A stretch of DNA of 64,000 nucleotides from Salinisphaera sp. G21_0 (lineage in GTDB: Bacteria > Pseudomonadota > Gammaproteobacteria > Pseudomonadales > Endozoicomonadaceae): NCBI RefSeq assembly GCF_017744115.1, contig NZ_JAGHQW010000024.1, positions 28,540 to 92,539 on the forward strand, in the 5' to 3' direction. The position numbers were made by a program, and so were the translations under genes. The notes beneath the pieces are model-generated. The model did no database searches. It was given only the letters and a program-made list of their open reading frames with translations, and was not told the DNA's origin. The first letter of the stretch is position 1; every line of letters begins with the position of its first letter. This document shows positions 26,301 to 34,498 of this stretch, piece by piece.

Positions 26301-27140
26301 ATGTACAGATTTAACATAGACGCAAATTCCGTTTCTTCCTGTTTGCAGGGTTATTCAGGATCAGCTTTACCACCTGATACCTTCGGCTCACCGCGAACTA
26401 TGGCTGGTTATTCGGTGCAGGCACTTGATCCATTTCCCCGATATTCAAATCGGGAGGTAAGCAATCAGGGCATACCATCAATTTCACGTGCACTTAAAGA
26501 TTTTACAATTTCCCAACGACCGTACACTGAAGGTCAATTCAAGCATTCTGGGCTTGCACCAGAAGAGCTTGATGCAATAGTATCTTGTGATTTTTCCAGT
26601 CAACCTGTTAATAATCCTTTTTCATCCACAGATTTAACTTTTAAAAACTCTCAACAGATAGCCTGGGAATTACCCTCAGAAAATTCATTAGCTGATTTTT
26701 CTAAGCCATCATCACGATCAGTTGCTATCGTTGGCCCGTTAAATACACACACACAAGGGCAGGCTTCAACGGGAATTATTGAGTTTAGAGCACCTGAATC
26801 GTTCCGTTCTGTTATACCTCTACCCCTCAGGCCCGCAGTCACTCACGATCAGTCAGATAAAAAAAAGGAATACCAGAAGGCTTATCGTATGTCCGAGAGA
26901 GGGAAGGCTGTCAAACGCGCCTGGGAGGACTCCCGGAAAGGGAGAGCTACCCGAAAGGCTTACCAGAGGAAGTGTCAGAATTCTATTCATCAGGCTTGTC
27001 GAAGGGCTTACAGTAAGGCTTACTATTTTGCTCTCAAGAATACCGGTGACAGAGAACAGGCAAAAATTGCTGGTCGAAAAGCGACTGACTTGATAAAGGA
27101 ATCAATAACTCAGCATGCTAATGACCGATCCATATCTTAA
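26301..27140 (+). CDS. KAY-repeat protein 6 (divergent N-terminus)
   Basis: A 279-residue member with its own N-terminal region (MYRFNIDANSVSSCLQGYSG) of about 190 residues, unlike the other two subtypes. It has only about three repeat units (KAYRMSERGKAVK, RAWEDSRKGRATR) before the conserved tail YYFALKNTGDREQAKIAGRK. The shared tail and promoter place it in the family. It ends where an 18-codon relic of another member begins. Confidence 0.7.
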   Translation: MYRFNIDANSVSSCLQGYSGSALPPDTFGSPRTMAGYSVQALDPFPRYSNREVSNQGIPSISRALKDFTISQRPYTEGQFKHSGLAPEELDAIVSCDFSSQPVNNPFSSTDLTFKNSQQIAWELPSENSLADFSKPSSRSVAIVGPLNTHTQGQASTGIIEFRAPESFRSVIPLPLRPAVTHDQSDKKKEYQKAYRMSERGKAVKRAWEDSRKGRATRKAYQRKCQNSIHQACRRAYSKAYYFALKNTGDREQAKIAGRKATDLIKESITQHANDRSIS

Positions 27141-27177
27141 CTTTCAGTCCTTGATTTCGAGATTTCAGAAGGCATAA
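27121..27177 (+). pseudogene. Remnant of another KAY gene start
   Basis: ATG 27121 opens a frame of 18 codons, MTDPYLNFQSLISRFQKA and a stop, matching the start of KAY proteins 2-5 (for example MSDPYSNFYPLCSEFQKA). The rest of that gene is gone. The remnant overlaps the end of KAY gene 6 in another frame. It shows that the cluster once extended further right, before the bHLH gene. Confidence 0.65.
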
Positions 27178-27186
27178 TCCAATAAC

Positions 27187-27564
27187 TCAAGTGAAATCCG
27201 GACTAATACCAAGTTGCTGTTCCAGTTGTTGAATGTATGCCGTGGCTTGTATCAAAGTCTCTACCTTTGTTAATTGTTGGTTGGATGCTCCGGGAATTTC
27301 ATTTCGAAGTGCCTGGTAGGCTTGATTCATGGTTTCCCTGCGTCTTTTTTCATTATCGGCGCGGATCTTTTTCCGTTCATCATAACTACGTTGGGGGGGA
27401 TTTGTACTTTCCTCTGTGGCTGGTATGGAGTATTGGAATTTAGGGTCAATTTGCTGGACATTAAACTGATTGAAAGTGCATGCTGTGGGTGAATTGATTC
27501 GACACATGCCATAAGGATTATCCGATGGCGTACGAGACTGCATCGGCGTTATATTAAAGTTCAT
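27187..27564 (-). CDS. Basic helix-loop-helix (bHLH) domain protein
   Basis: A 125-residue protein whose residues 63-118 fit the eukaryotic bHLH domain end to end. The basic region ERKKIRADNEKRRRE carries Glu72 and Arg75/Arg76 at the E9/R12/R13 positions that in eukaryotic proteins contact the CANNTG E-box. Helix 1 is MNQAYQALRNEIP, the loop GASNQQ, and helix 2 LTKVETLIQATAYIQQLEQQL with the conserved Lys. Residues 1-60 are Asn/Gln/Pro-rich and look disordered. No bacterial DNA-binding family explains this pattern better. The gene has a good ribosome site (AGGAGGT, 12 bases before the ATG). It follows the Cys-rich ORF on the same strand by 66 bases. Action inside a eukaryotic host nucleus is an inference. 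Confidence 0.8.
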   Translation of the reverse strand: MNFNITPMQSRTPSDNPYGMCRINSPTACTFNQFNVQQIDPKFQYSIPATEESTNPPQRSYDERKKIRADNEKRRRETMNQAYQALRNEIPGASNQQLTKVETLIQATAYIQQLEQQLGISPDFT

Positions 27565-27630
27565 CTGATGTCATACCTCCTGCAATTTGAACAAGAAACC
27601 TTGAGTTCAACATGTGCAAAGTCAAAATAG

Positions 27631-27852
27631 TCAGCGGCATTGGATTCCTGAATATCGCTTACCTTCTTTTTCTGACAACTTATCAATGGCTTTCAGGTGG
27701 CATTGAGGGTTATCGGCGCAATAAAAGAGGGTGAAAAAACGCATCTTGTTCTGATCAAGTGGAACCATAAGACAAGCCAGTTGCTCCGGTAATTGAGCAA
27801 GGCCACATATTTCGCAGGAACCAAACTGCAAGAACTGGAAAGTGTTTGACAT
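27631..27852 (-). CDS. Small Cys-rich, probably zinc-binding protein
   Basis: A 73-residue protein with CEICG at residues 13-17 and YCADNPQCH at residues 44-52, a spacing compatible with one zinc site made of two Cys pairs (plus His). The segment between is hydrophobic (LACLMVPLDQNKMRFFTLF). No known family is recognised. It lies between the repeat-nucleotidyltransferase gene (60 bases upstream) and the bHLH gene (66 bases downstream), all on the minus strand, so the three may be cotranscribed. Confidence 0.55.
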   Translation of the reverse strand: MSNTFQFLQFGSCEICGLAQLPEQLACLMVPLDQNKMRFFTLFYCADNPQCHLKAIDKLSEKEGKRYSGIQCR

Positions 27853-27911
27853 AACCTGGCCTGAGTAAAGAAGGTTGAAAGATTCTGAGTGAGTTACCGG
27901 TGATCAAATGT

Positions 27912-29471
27912 TCAATGAGTTGAGTCTATCCGATCCAGCTCAGGATGCATCATCTTCAACAGTGATGTGATAAATTCCATCCTCTTGATCTCGTAGTTAC
28001 TCACATGCGGAACTGTCGATAGCCAGCAGGAAACTCTGCATTCAAAATCACTGCGGCAAATATGCCTGCTCAATTTCCTCTGCAGAATCGCAGCAAGTGC
28101 ATGAAGGCGCTGTCGTTGCGCTTGCAGCTGACCGTCAGGCTCTTCTTCAGCGAATATGGAGATAAACTGCCTGGCTTTATCCAGGGTAAGCAGCGCGCGA
28201 ACAAGCAAACCATAAATACGCTCTTTGCCGTTTTTTGGAAAGCCAAAAAGAATGGTTCGAGGTAATTCAAACGCTGGCCCTTGATTCAGTTCAACTGTCA
28301 GCGGGTTAAGGTTCTCTATGAGGTGTTCCAGCGTATCGTTCAGTAATCGGGTTTCTTCAGCAAACGACAAACACCATAACGGCCTCTCAACGCCAGGAGT
28401 GCTAATGGCCAATGGTGCTGCATGTCCATTGATTACTCTGCCGTCAATACTGACCATAAGCCCCGGACCCGGGATGTCTGAACTGCTGTCTTTAGGATGA
28501 ATAGTGTAAGCCTTTGGTAGTTGAATCGCCCGGCATCCTGGCATTGGTGAGATGAAGATGTTGTCGTTGGCTCCTAAATCCCTGTCAATGTCAAGTGCTT
28601 CCTTAAGCGCTTGCATCTTTTTAAAGAGTTTCATGGCCGAATCTTCAGTCGAGCAGATAATGTCAATATCTTTGAATGATGTGCAGCGGTTCTGTAAAAA
28701 ACGTGCGTATGAACCGGTAATCAGAATGGGGGGCGTGTTATAAGACTCATTGATTTCCTGGATCATCTCCAGTGCTCTGCGAGTTAGCACATTTAACTGC
28801 GGAACCTGATTGTCTGATAAGGGGAGCTCACTTCTGACGGCAGCAGAAGCCTGATGCTGACTGGTAGAGGCTGCGTATCCTTCAGGATCATCACCCGGGT
28901 CGACCTGGCGGTCAGCCAGCAGATGACCATTAAGATAACGTTTGGTGTTGAAGAGCGTTATCTCCTCGCTGCCAGCCGGACTCTCCATGAAGTCCTTATA
29001 CACCTCATCCGGTGTAACCGGCTGGCCATTCAATGGCAGCCCCCTCAGGCAACATTCCGCTTTGAAGCGTGCGATGGCTAATTTGAACTCATTGTTTTGA
29101 TCTGGCTGTCGGTTGAACTCCTGAACGACCTGATCCGGGATAACTTGTCGATTGTTGTGGGGAATGTTTCGCAGGCAGAGTTTTTGCAGGAAGACGCCAC
29201 TTCTGAGGGAGGTTGTATCATTTCCATAGGCGTTAAGTACAGCAGCCGGGGTAATTTGACGTCCTTGTAATGGTTTGTTTTGCCAATAGGCAACCTCCAT
29301 ACTGATGCGTTCATATGCATTGGTGGCTGTTCGCCTGCAAGGCTGACGGGTTGAGATTTCCATACCGTTAAAGGTGCTTGCGGATCGGTCAGATATCGCG
29401 TCTGAACCGGCCTGTTGGTCAACATAGACAGCGGGCTCTGGGGGGGAAAAGGTTGAGGTAGTTGGTTTCAT
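27912..29471 (-). CDS. Repeat protein with nucleotidyltransferase-like domain (short form)
   Basis: About 519 residues from the ATG at 29471. The frame extends upstream to ATG 29537, but that ATG overlaps a GGAACTT-N16-TCAAA promoter, so translation from it is unlikely. The first 180 residues hold three degenerate 37-residue repeats (ITPAAVLNAYGN, VIPDQVVQEF, VTPDEVYKDF). A nucleotidyltransferase-fold signature follows: ITGSYARFLQ then FKDIDIIC, that is GS-x13-DxD, with a possible third acidic residue in MVSIDGRV. The C-terminal 200 residues are helical. Substrate is unknown; polynucleotide, tRNA or protein targets are all possible for this fold. It is a paralogue of the 29.6-34.4 kb gene. 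Confidence 0.65.
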   Translation of the reverse strand: MKPTTSTFSPPEPAVYVDQQAGSDAISDRSASTFNGMEISTRQPCRRTATNAYERISMEVAYWQNKPLQGRQITPAAVLNAYGNDTTSLRSGVFLQKLCLRNIPHNNRQVIPDQVVQEFNRQPDQNNEFKLAIARFKAECCLRGLPLNGQPVTPDEVYKDFMESPAGSEEITLFNTKRYLNGHLLADRQVDPGDDPEGYAASTSQHQASAAVRSELPLSDNQVPQLNVLTRRALEMIQEINESYNTPPILITGSYARFLQNRCTSFKDIDIICSTEDSAMKLFKKMQALKEALDIDRDLGANDNIFISPMPGCRAIQLPKAYTIHPKDSSSDIPGPGLMVSIDGRVINGHAAPLAISTPGVERPLWCLSFAEETRLLNDTLEHLIENLNPLTVELNQGPAFELPRTILFGFPKNGKERIYGLLVRALLTLDKARQFISIFAEEEPDGQLQAQRQRLHALAAILQRKLSRHICRSDFECRVSCWLSTVPHVSNYEIKRMEFITSLLKMMHPELDRIDSTH

Positions 29472-29507
29472 AAGATAACCCTGCACACCTGGACGAAAAA
29501 CATCCCT

Positions 29508-29535
29508 TTTGACCGAAAAATGATCATTAAGTTCC
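29508..29535 (-). promoter_or_regulatory. ECF/RpoE-type promoter of the short repeat-nucleotidyltransferase gene
   Basis: Reading the minus strand: GGAACTT at 29535-29529, 16 bases, TCAAA at 29512-29508; 36 bases to ATG 29471. It is an exact match to the RpoE pattern and decides the start codon of this gene. Confidence 0.75.
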
Positions 29536-29601
29536 ATTCATGGGGCCTGCACTGGGGGGATGTGAGGTGCGTGGCAGTCATAACAATACCGATTTGAGTT
29601 A

Positions 29602-32600
29602 TCAAGCGTGCATCATTGCAAGCAGTGTCCGGATAAACGCTTTCTTATTGGTCAGGCAATCATTAACAGGCTGAGTTGTTGATAGCCAGTTGTTAACCCT
29701 GTGCTCAAAATCATGACGGCAAACATGGCTGGTCAATTTCATTTGCAGACTCTTAGTCAGTGCATCAAGCCGTTGTTGTTCTTTTTGCAGCTGATGACTG
29801 CGGCAGCCTGGTTTCCCGGGATTGCCTGCACAGTGCAGAGTGATAAACTGCCTGGCTTTATTCAGAGTAAACAGGCAGCGTGACAGCAAGCCATAAATAC
29901 GCTCATCGCTGTTTTGAGGGGTATTAAAAAGAATGGTTCGTGGTATTTTAAATACCTCCCCTTTTTGTAGCCTTTCGGTGAGCGGATCAAGGCTCTCAGT
30001 GAGGTATTCCAGCGTATCGTTCAGTAATCGGGTTTCTTCAGTAAACGACAAACACTGTACAGGTCTCTGAACACCGTGGACGTGAACGGCCAATGGTGCG
30101 GCATTTTCATGGATGACTCTGGCATCAACATTGACCTGAAGCCCCATGGCTTTTATACCGAAATCACCATCTTCAAGATGAATATTGAAGCCATTTGGCA
30201 GTTTGATCTCCTGACACCCGGGGACTTCCCGGATGACAATACTTTTGGGAATGTCTGAATCCCTGTCTGTGTTCAGTGCCCGCAGCTTTTCACAGAGTAT
30301 TCTGGCCGACTTTTCTGTCGCGCAGATAATGTCAATGTCATTAAATACTGAGCACATATTCTGCAAACAACGTGCGAAAGAACCGGTAATCAGAATGGGG
30401 GAATCGGTACAGGAAATATTGATTTCCTGAATAATATCCAGTGCTTGAAGTGTGAGTGCGGTTAACTGCGGAACCTGTTTGTCCGAAAAACCCGGTCTAT
30501 TTGACCATTGCGGCAGGGTTTGCGCTACACCGGCGTTTGTTGCCTGAGTGGCTACGTATCCTTGCGCACTGTTACTCCCCGGGGTAAAAATATTTTCTTT
30601 TTGAAGCAGTAGATTATCCATTACATCGGCTTCGGATTGGCATTGCTCAAACCAGCAGCCTAAAGCATGGTGCAGTTTGCTGACTTCAGTAAAACTCTGA
30701 AGGCACTCCAGAACCTGATCCTTTTGGATTTGATGTCCATTCACCCCGTGGCTGGTGAAATAGCAGTAGGCCAGGAAGAAGAAATGCAGCCGTGCTTTCT
30801 GAAATGAGTGTCTCAGGGTTATGATGGATTGCAATACCTGCTCTGCAGACACGCTCTGTTGATCAATGGACAGTTCATGCTGCATAGCCATGAATTTCAA
30901 TATACATTGCAGTCGATGTTGCTCATCCCCTTTGACTGATGTGTTGTTCAGGATTTGCCAGGCCTCTTGCAGCAAATCCTGAGCGTCGTTGTTGTCATCC
31001 CACCACTGAGAGTGTTTCAGTCTTTCAATCAGGTATCTGGTTTGCCTTGCAGATTGATCCCCGGGGACTTGATTAAATGCTTCCAATACGTCCTTGTTAC
31101 CCAGATAACGGCCATTCAGTTTTTTTGCATTCAATGCCAGCTGAGAATAAAAAATAGCGATTTCCAGCAATCTGCCAATGCGTTCAAAATCCTTGACTAC
31201 CGCATCCGCCGTCACCAACTGGCCATTTAACAGCAAACCCCTCAGACAACATTCCGCTTTGAAGCGCGCCACCCCCAACTGGCCTTCAGGGCTATCCGGG
31301 AAGCCCTTAACCACTTCATCCGGTGTGACTGGCTGACCTTTCAACGCCAGGCCCCTCAGGCAACATTTTTCCTTAAAGTGCGCTATTCCCAGCTTTCCTT
31401 CCGGACTGTCCGGGAAATCCTTAACCACCCTGTCCGTTGTGACCTGCTGACCATTCAACAGCAGGCCTCTCAGGCAACACAGTTCCTTGAAGTGCGCTAT
31501 CGCCAGTTTACCTTCCGGACTGTTCGGGAAATGCCTGACCACCGCATCTGATGTGAGCTGCGGGCCACGCAGAGCAATGCCTCTCAGGTAACATTTCTCC
31601 TTAAATCGTGCGATTCCCAGTTTGCCTTCCATACTTTCCGGGAACGCCTTTACCACCGTATCCGGTTTGATTGGCTGGCCATTCAATAGCAAGCCCCTCA
31701 GGCAGCATTTTTCCTTAAAGTGCGCCAGTTGCAGCGCTGCTCTGATTGCCTTATAGCCCTTAACCACTGTATCCGGTGTCACTGGCTGGCCATTCAACGC
31801 CAGGCCCCTGAGACAACATTTTTCCATAAAGCACGCTATCCCCAGTCTGCCTGCGGTGCTATCCGGGAAACCCTTCACCACCGCATCCGGTGTGACCGGC
31901 TGGCCATTCAACAGCAGGCCCATCAGGCAACACAGCTCCTGAAAGCGCGCTACCCCCAGCTTGCCTTCCGGACTATCCGGGAAACCCCTGACCACCGCAT
32001 CCGGTGTGGTCTGCTGGTCCTTCAGCAACATGCCCCTGAGGCAACATTCTTCCTTAAAGCGACCCAGCTCCAGTGTTGCCCTGGCGGCCTGAAGATCTTC
32101 AATCACCGCATCCGGTGTGACCGGCTGGCCATTCAACGCCATGCCCTTCAAACAACATTCCGCTTTGAAGCGCGCTTTCCCCAGTTTGCCCTCCGGACTA
32201 TCGGGATACGCCTCAACCACCGTATCCGCTGAGACCTGCTGCCCCTTCAATGCCAGGCCCCTCAGGCAACACAGTTCCTTGAAGTGTGCCAGCTCCAGTG
32301 TTGCCCTGGCGGCCTGAAAATCCTTAACCACTGCATCCGGTGTGACCGGCTGGCCATTCAATGCCTGGTTCCTGAGGCAGCATAGTTCCTTAAAGCGTGC
32401 CAGCTCCAGAGTGGCTTTGGCTGCCTGAAAATCCCTTGCTACCTCATCGGGTGTGACCTGCCGACCAGCTAATGCCAGGCCCATCACGTAACATTGTTCC
32501 TTGAAACGTGCCAGCGCCAGTGGTGCCCTGACGGCCTGAAAATCCTTAACCACCGCATCCTGTTTCACTGGCTGGCCATTCAACATCAAGCCTGTCAGGC

Positions 32601-34374
32601 AACATTTTTCCTTAAAGTGCGCTAGTCCCAGTTTGCCATCGAGAGTAGCCGGGAAGGCCTTAACCACCGCCTCTGGCGTGACCGGCCGCCCATTTAACAA
32701 CAAGCCTGTCAGGCAACATTCTGCCTTAAAGCGTGCCAGCTCCAGTGTTGCCCTGGCGGCCTGATAATCCTTAACCACGGTGTCTGGTATGACTGGCTGG
32801 CCATTCAATGGCAGACCCTTCAGGCAACATCGCTCTTTAAAACGCGCCAGCTCCGTTGTTGCCCTGGCTGCCTGATAGTCATTCACCACCTCATCCGATG
32901 TTACCCACCGGCCATATAACTGCAGGCCCTTCAGGAAGCATTGTTCCTTAAACCGGGTCAGCTCCAGTGTTGCATTGGCAACCTGATAATCCCTAACCAC
33001 CTCATCCGGAATGACCCGCTGGCCATTTAACATTAGGTCCCTCAGGCAACATTGCTCCTTAAAACGGGCCAGCTCCAGTGTGGCGTTGGCCTCCTGATAA
33101 TTCTTAACCACCACCTCCGTTGTGACGTGCTGGCCATGTATCTGCAGGCCTGTCTGCATACAGAGTTCGGTAAAGCACGCCGACTCAAGTGTTGCGTTAG
33201 CTGCCTGATAATCCTTAAGCACCGCCTCCGGTGTGATCAGATGACCATTCAATGTTATGCCTTTCAGGCAGCAATGTTCCTTAAAGCGCGCCAGCCCCAG
33301 GGTTGCTCCGGCGGCCTGAAACTCCTTAACCACTGTTTCCGGTGCAACCAGCTGACCATTCAATGTCATGCCTTTCAGGCAGCATTGTTCCTTAAAGTGC
33401 GCCAGGTCAAGGAGGACGCCGGCTGCCTGAAAATCCTTAACCACCGCCTCCGGCGTGACCGGCTGGCCACGCAACGGCAGGCAATTCAGGCAACATTCCG
33501 CTTTGAAGCGTGCTATTGACAGTTTACTTTCCGGGGTACCAATGAACCCCTTAATCACATCATCCGGTGTGACCGGCTGGCCATTCAACATTATGCCCTT
33601 CATGCAACACAGCGCCTTAAAGTATGCCAACGCCTGTGTTGCGTTGATTGCCTGATAATCCCTGGCCAGCGCCTCCGGTGTGACGTGATGGCCATTCAAC
33701 AACAGGCCCTTCAGGCAACACATTTCCTTAAAGCGCACCAGTTCCAGTGTTGCGTTGGCCAGCTGATAATCGTGAACTACCGCCTCCGGTGTGACCCGCT
33801 GGCCATTTACTGTCAGGTCTCTCAGGCAACATTGTTCTTTAAAACGCGCCAGCTCCAGGGGGGTTTTGAGTGCCTGAAAATTCTTGACCACCGCATCCGT
33901 TGAGACCCGATGGCCATTGAGCGTCAGGCCCTTCAGGCAGCATTCCGCCTTAAAGCGTGCTATTGGTAATTTGTGCTTATTGTATTGGCCTGGTTGCCGG
34001 TTGAATTCCTGAATGACCTGCTCCGGGGTAACTTTTCTATTGCCCTGTAAAATGTTCTGCAAGCAGAGCTTTTGCAGGAAGAAGCCACGTCTCAGAGAAG
34101 TCTTGTCATTTCCATAGGCTCTGAGCACATCAGCCGGGGTGATTTTGCGTCCTTGTAATGGTTTGTTATTCCAGAAGTCGTCTTCAAGTTCTTTGCCATG
34201 ATCCTTAGTGGAGGCTGTATCTCTATGGGACTTCAGTTTTGATACTCTCTGACCGTTAAATGTGCTTGTTGAGCGGTTTGGAATTCCACTTGATCCGGCT
34301 TGATGGCTAACCCGGCCAGCAGGCCTTCGATGGGGGTGGCTTGATGGGGATGCTTTCAGAATAAAACCCTGCAC
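29602..34374 (-). CDS. Giant repeat protein with nucleotidyltransferase-like domain
   Basis: About 1590 residues. After a 60-residue disordered start, about 26 repeats of 37 or 38 residues run to near residue 1080. The consensus is VTPDAVVKDFQAARATLELARFKEQCCLRG plus LxLNGQP (quoted as two parts of one unit: VTPDAVVKDFQ, ATLELARFKEQCCLRG). A second unit type has PDSPEGKLGIARF in the middle. A helical region and then a nucleotidyltransferase signature follow: ITGSFARCLQ, FNDIDIIC, with VNVDARV as possible third acidic site. The start is unclear: the ATG of the paralogue corresponds to CTG 34359; GTG 34374 is used here. A TTG at 34407 lies inside the promoter. No signal peptide. Target and substrate are unknown. 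Confidence 0.65.
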   Translation of the reverse strand: MQGFILKASPSSHPHRRPAGRVSHQAGSSGIPNRSTSTFNGQRVSKLKSHRDTASTKDHGKELEDDFWNNKPLQGRKITPADVLRAYGNDKTSLRRGFFLQKLCLQNILQGNRKVTPEQVIQEFNRQPGQYNKHKLPIARFKAECCLKGLTLNGHRVSTDAVVKNFQALKTPLELARFKEQCCLRDLTVNGQRVTPEAVVHDYQLANATLELVRFKEMCCLKGLLLNGHHVTPEALARDYQAINATQALAYFKALCCMKGIMLNGQPVTPDDVIKGFIGTPESKLSIARFKAECCLNCLPLRGQPVTPEAVVKDFQAAGVLLDLAHFKEQCCLKGMTLNGQLVAPETVVKEFQAAGATLGLARFKEHCCLKGITLNGHLITPEAVLKDYQAANATLESACFTELCMQTGLQIHGQHVTTEVVVKNYQEANATLELARFKEQCCLRDLMLNGQRVIPDEVVRDYQVANATLELTRFKEQCFLKGLQLYGRWVTSDEVVNDYQAARATTELARFKERCCLKGLPLNGQPVIPDTVVKDYQAARATLELARFKAECCLTGLLLNGRPVTPEAVVKAFPATLDGKLGLAHFKEKCCLTGLMLNGQPVKQDAVVKDFQAVRAPLALARFKEQCYVMGLALAGRQVTPDEVARDFQAAKATLELARFKELCCLRNQALNGQPVTPDAVVKDFQAARATLELAHFKELCCLRGLALKGQQVSADTVVEAYPDSPEGKLGKARFKAECCLKGMALNGQPVTPDAVIEDLQAARATLELGRFKEECCLRGMLLKDQQTTPDAVVRGFPDSPEGKLGVARFQELCCLMGLLLNGQPVTPDAVVKGFPDSTAGRLGIACFMEKCCLRGLALNGQPVTPDTVVKGYKAIRAALQLAHFKEKCCLRGLLLNGQPIKPDTVVKAFPESMEGKLGIARFKEKCYLRGIALRGPQLTSDAVVRHFPNSPEGKLAIAHFKELCCLRGLLLNGQQVTTDRVVKDFPDSPEGKLGIAHFKEKCCLRGLALKGQPVTPDEVVKGFPDSPEGQLGVARFKAECCLRGLLLNGQLVTADAVVKDFERIGRLLEIAIFYSQLALNAKKLNGRYLGNKDVLEAFNQVPGDQSARQTRYLIERLKHSQWWDDNNDAQDLLQEAWQILNNTSVKGDEQHRLQCILKFMAMQHELSIDQQSVSAEQVLQSIITLRHSFQKARLHFFFLAYCYFTSHGVNGHQIQKDQVLECLQSFTEVSKLHHALGCWFEQCQSEADVMDNLLLQKENIFTPGSNSAQGYVATQATNAGVAQTLPQWSNRPGFSDKQVPQLTALTLQALDIIQEINISCTDSPILITGSFARCLQNMCSVFNDIDIICATEKSARILCEKLRALNTDRDSDIPKSIVIREVPGCQEIKLPNGFNIHLEDGDFGIKAMGLQVNVDARVIHENAAPLAVHVHGVQRPVQCLSFTEETRLLNDTLEYLTESLDPLTERLQKGEVFKIPRTILFNTPQNSDERIYGLLSRCLFTLNKARQFITLHCAGNPGKPGCRSHQLQKEQQRLDALTKSLQMKLTSHVCRHDFEHRVNNWLSTTQPVNDCLTNKKAFIRTLLAMMHA

Positions 34375-34396
34375 ACTTGGACTATAAATACCGCCA

Positions 34397-34424
34397 TTTG
34401 ACCTCAAAATGATTATTAGGTTCC
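34397..34424 (-). promoter_or_regulatory. ECF/RpoE-type promoter of the giant repeat gene
   Basis: Minus strand: GGAACCT at 34424-34418, 16 bases, TCAAA at 34401-34397. It aligns base for base with the promoter of the short paralogue. It has one mismatch in the -35 element. Confidence 0.65.
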
Positions 34425-34498
34425 TCTTTTGACTTTCAGGTAAGGGCGAAATTAAGACCTATTCTTTAAGGAACGTAAAACATTTAAGGAGTTTATTC

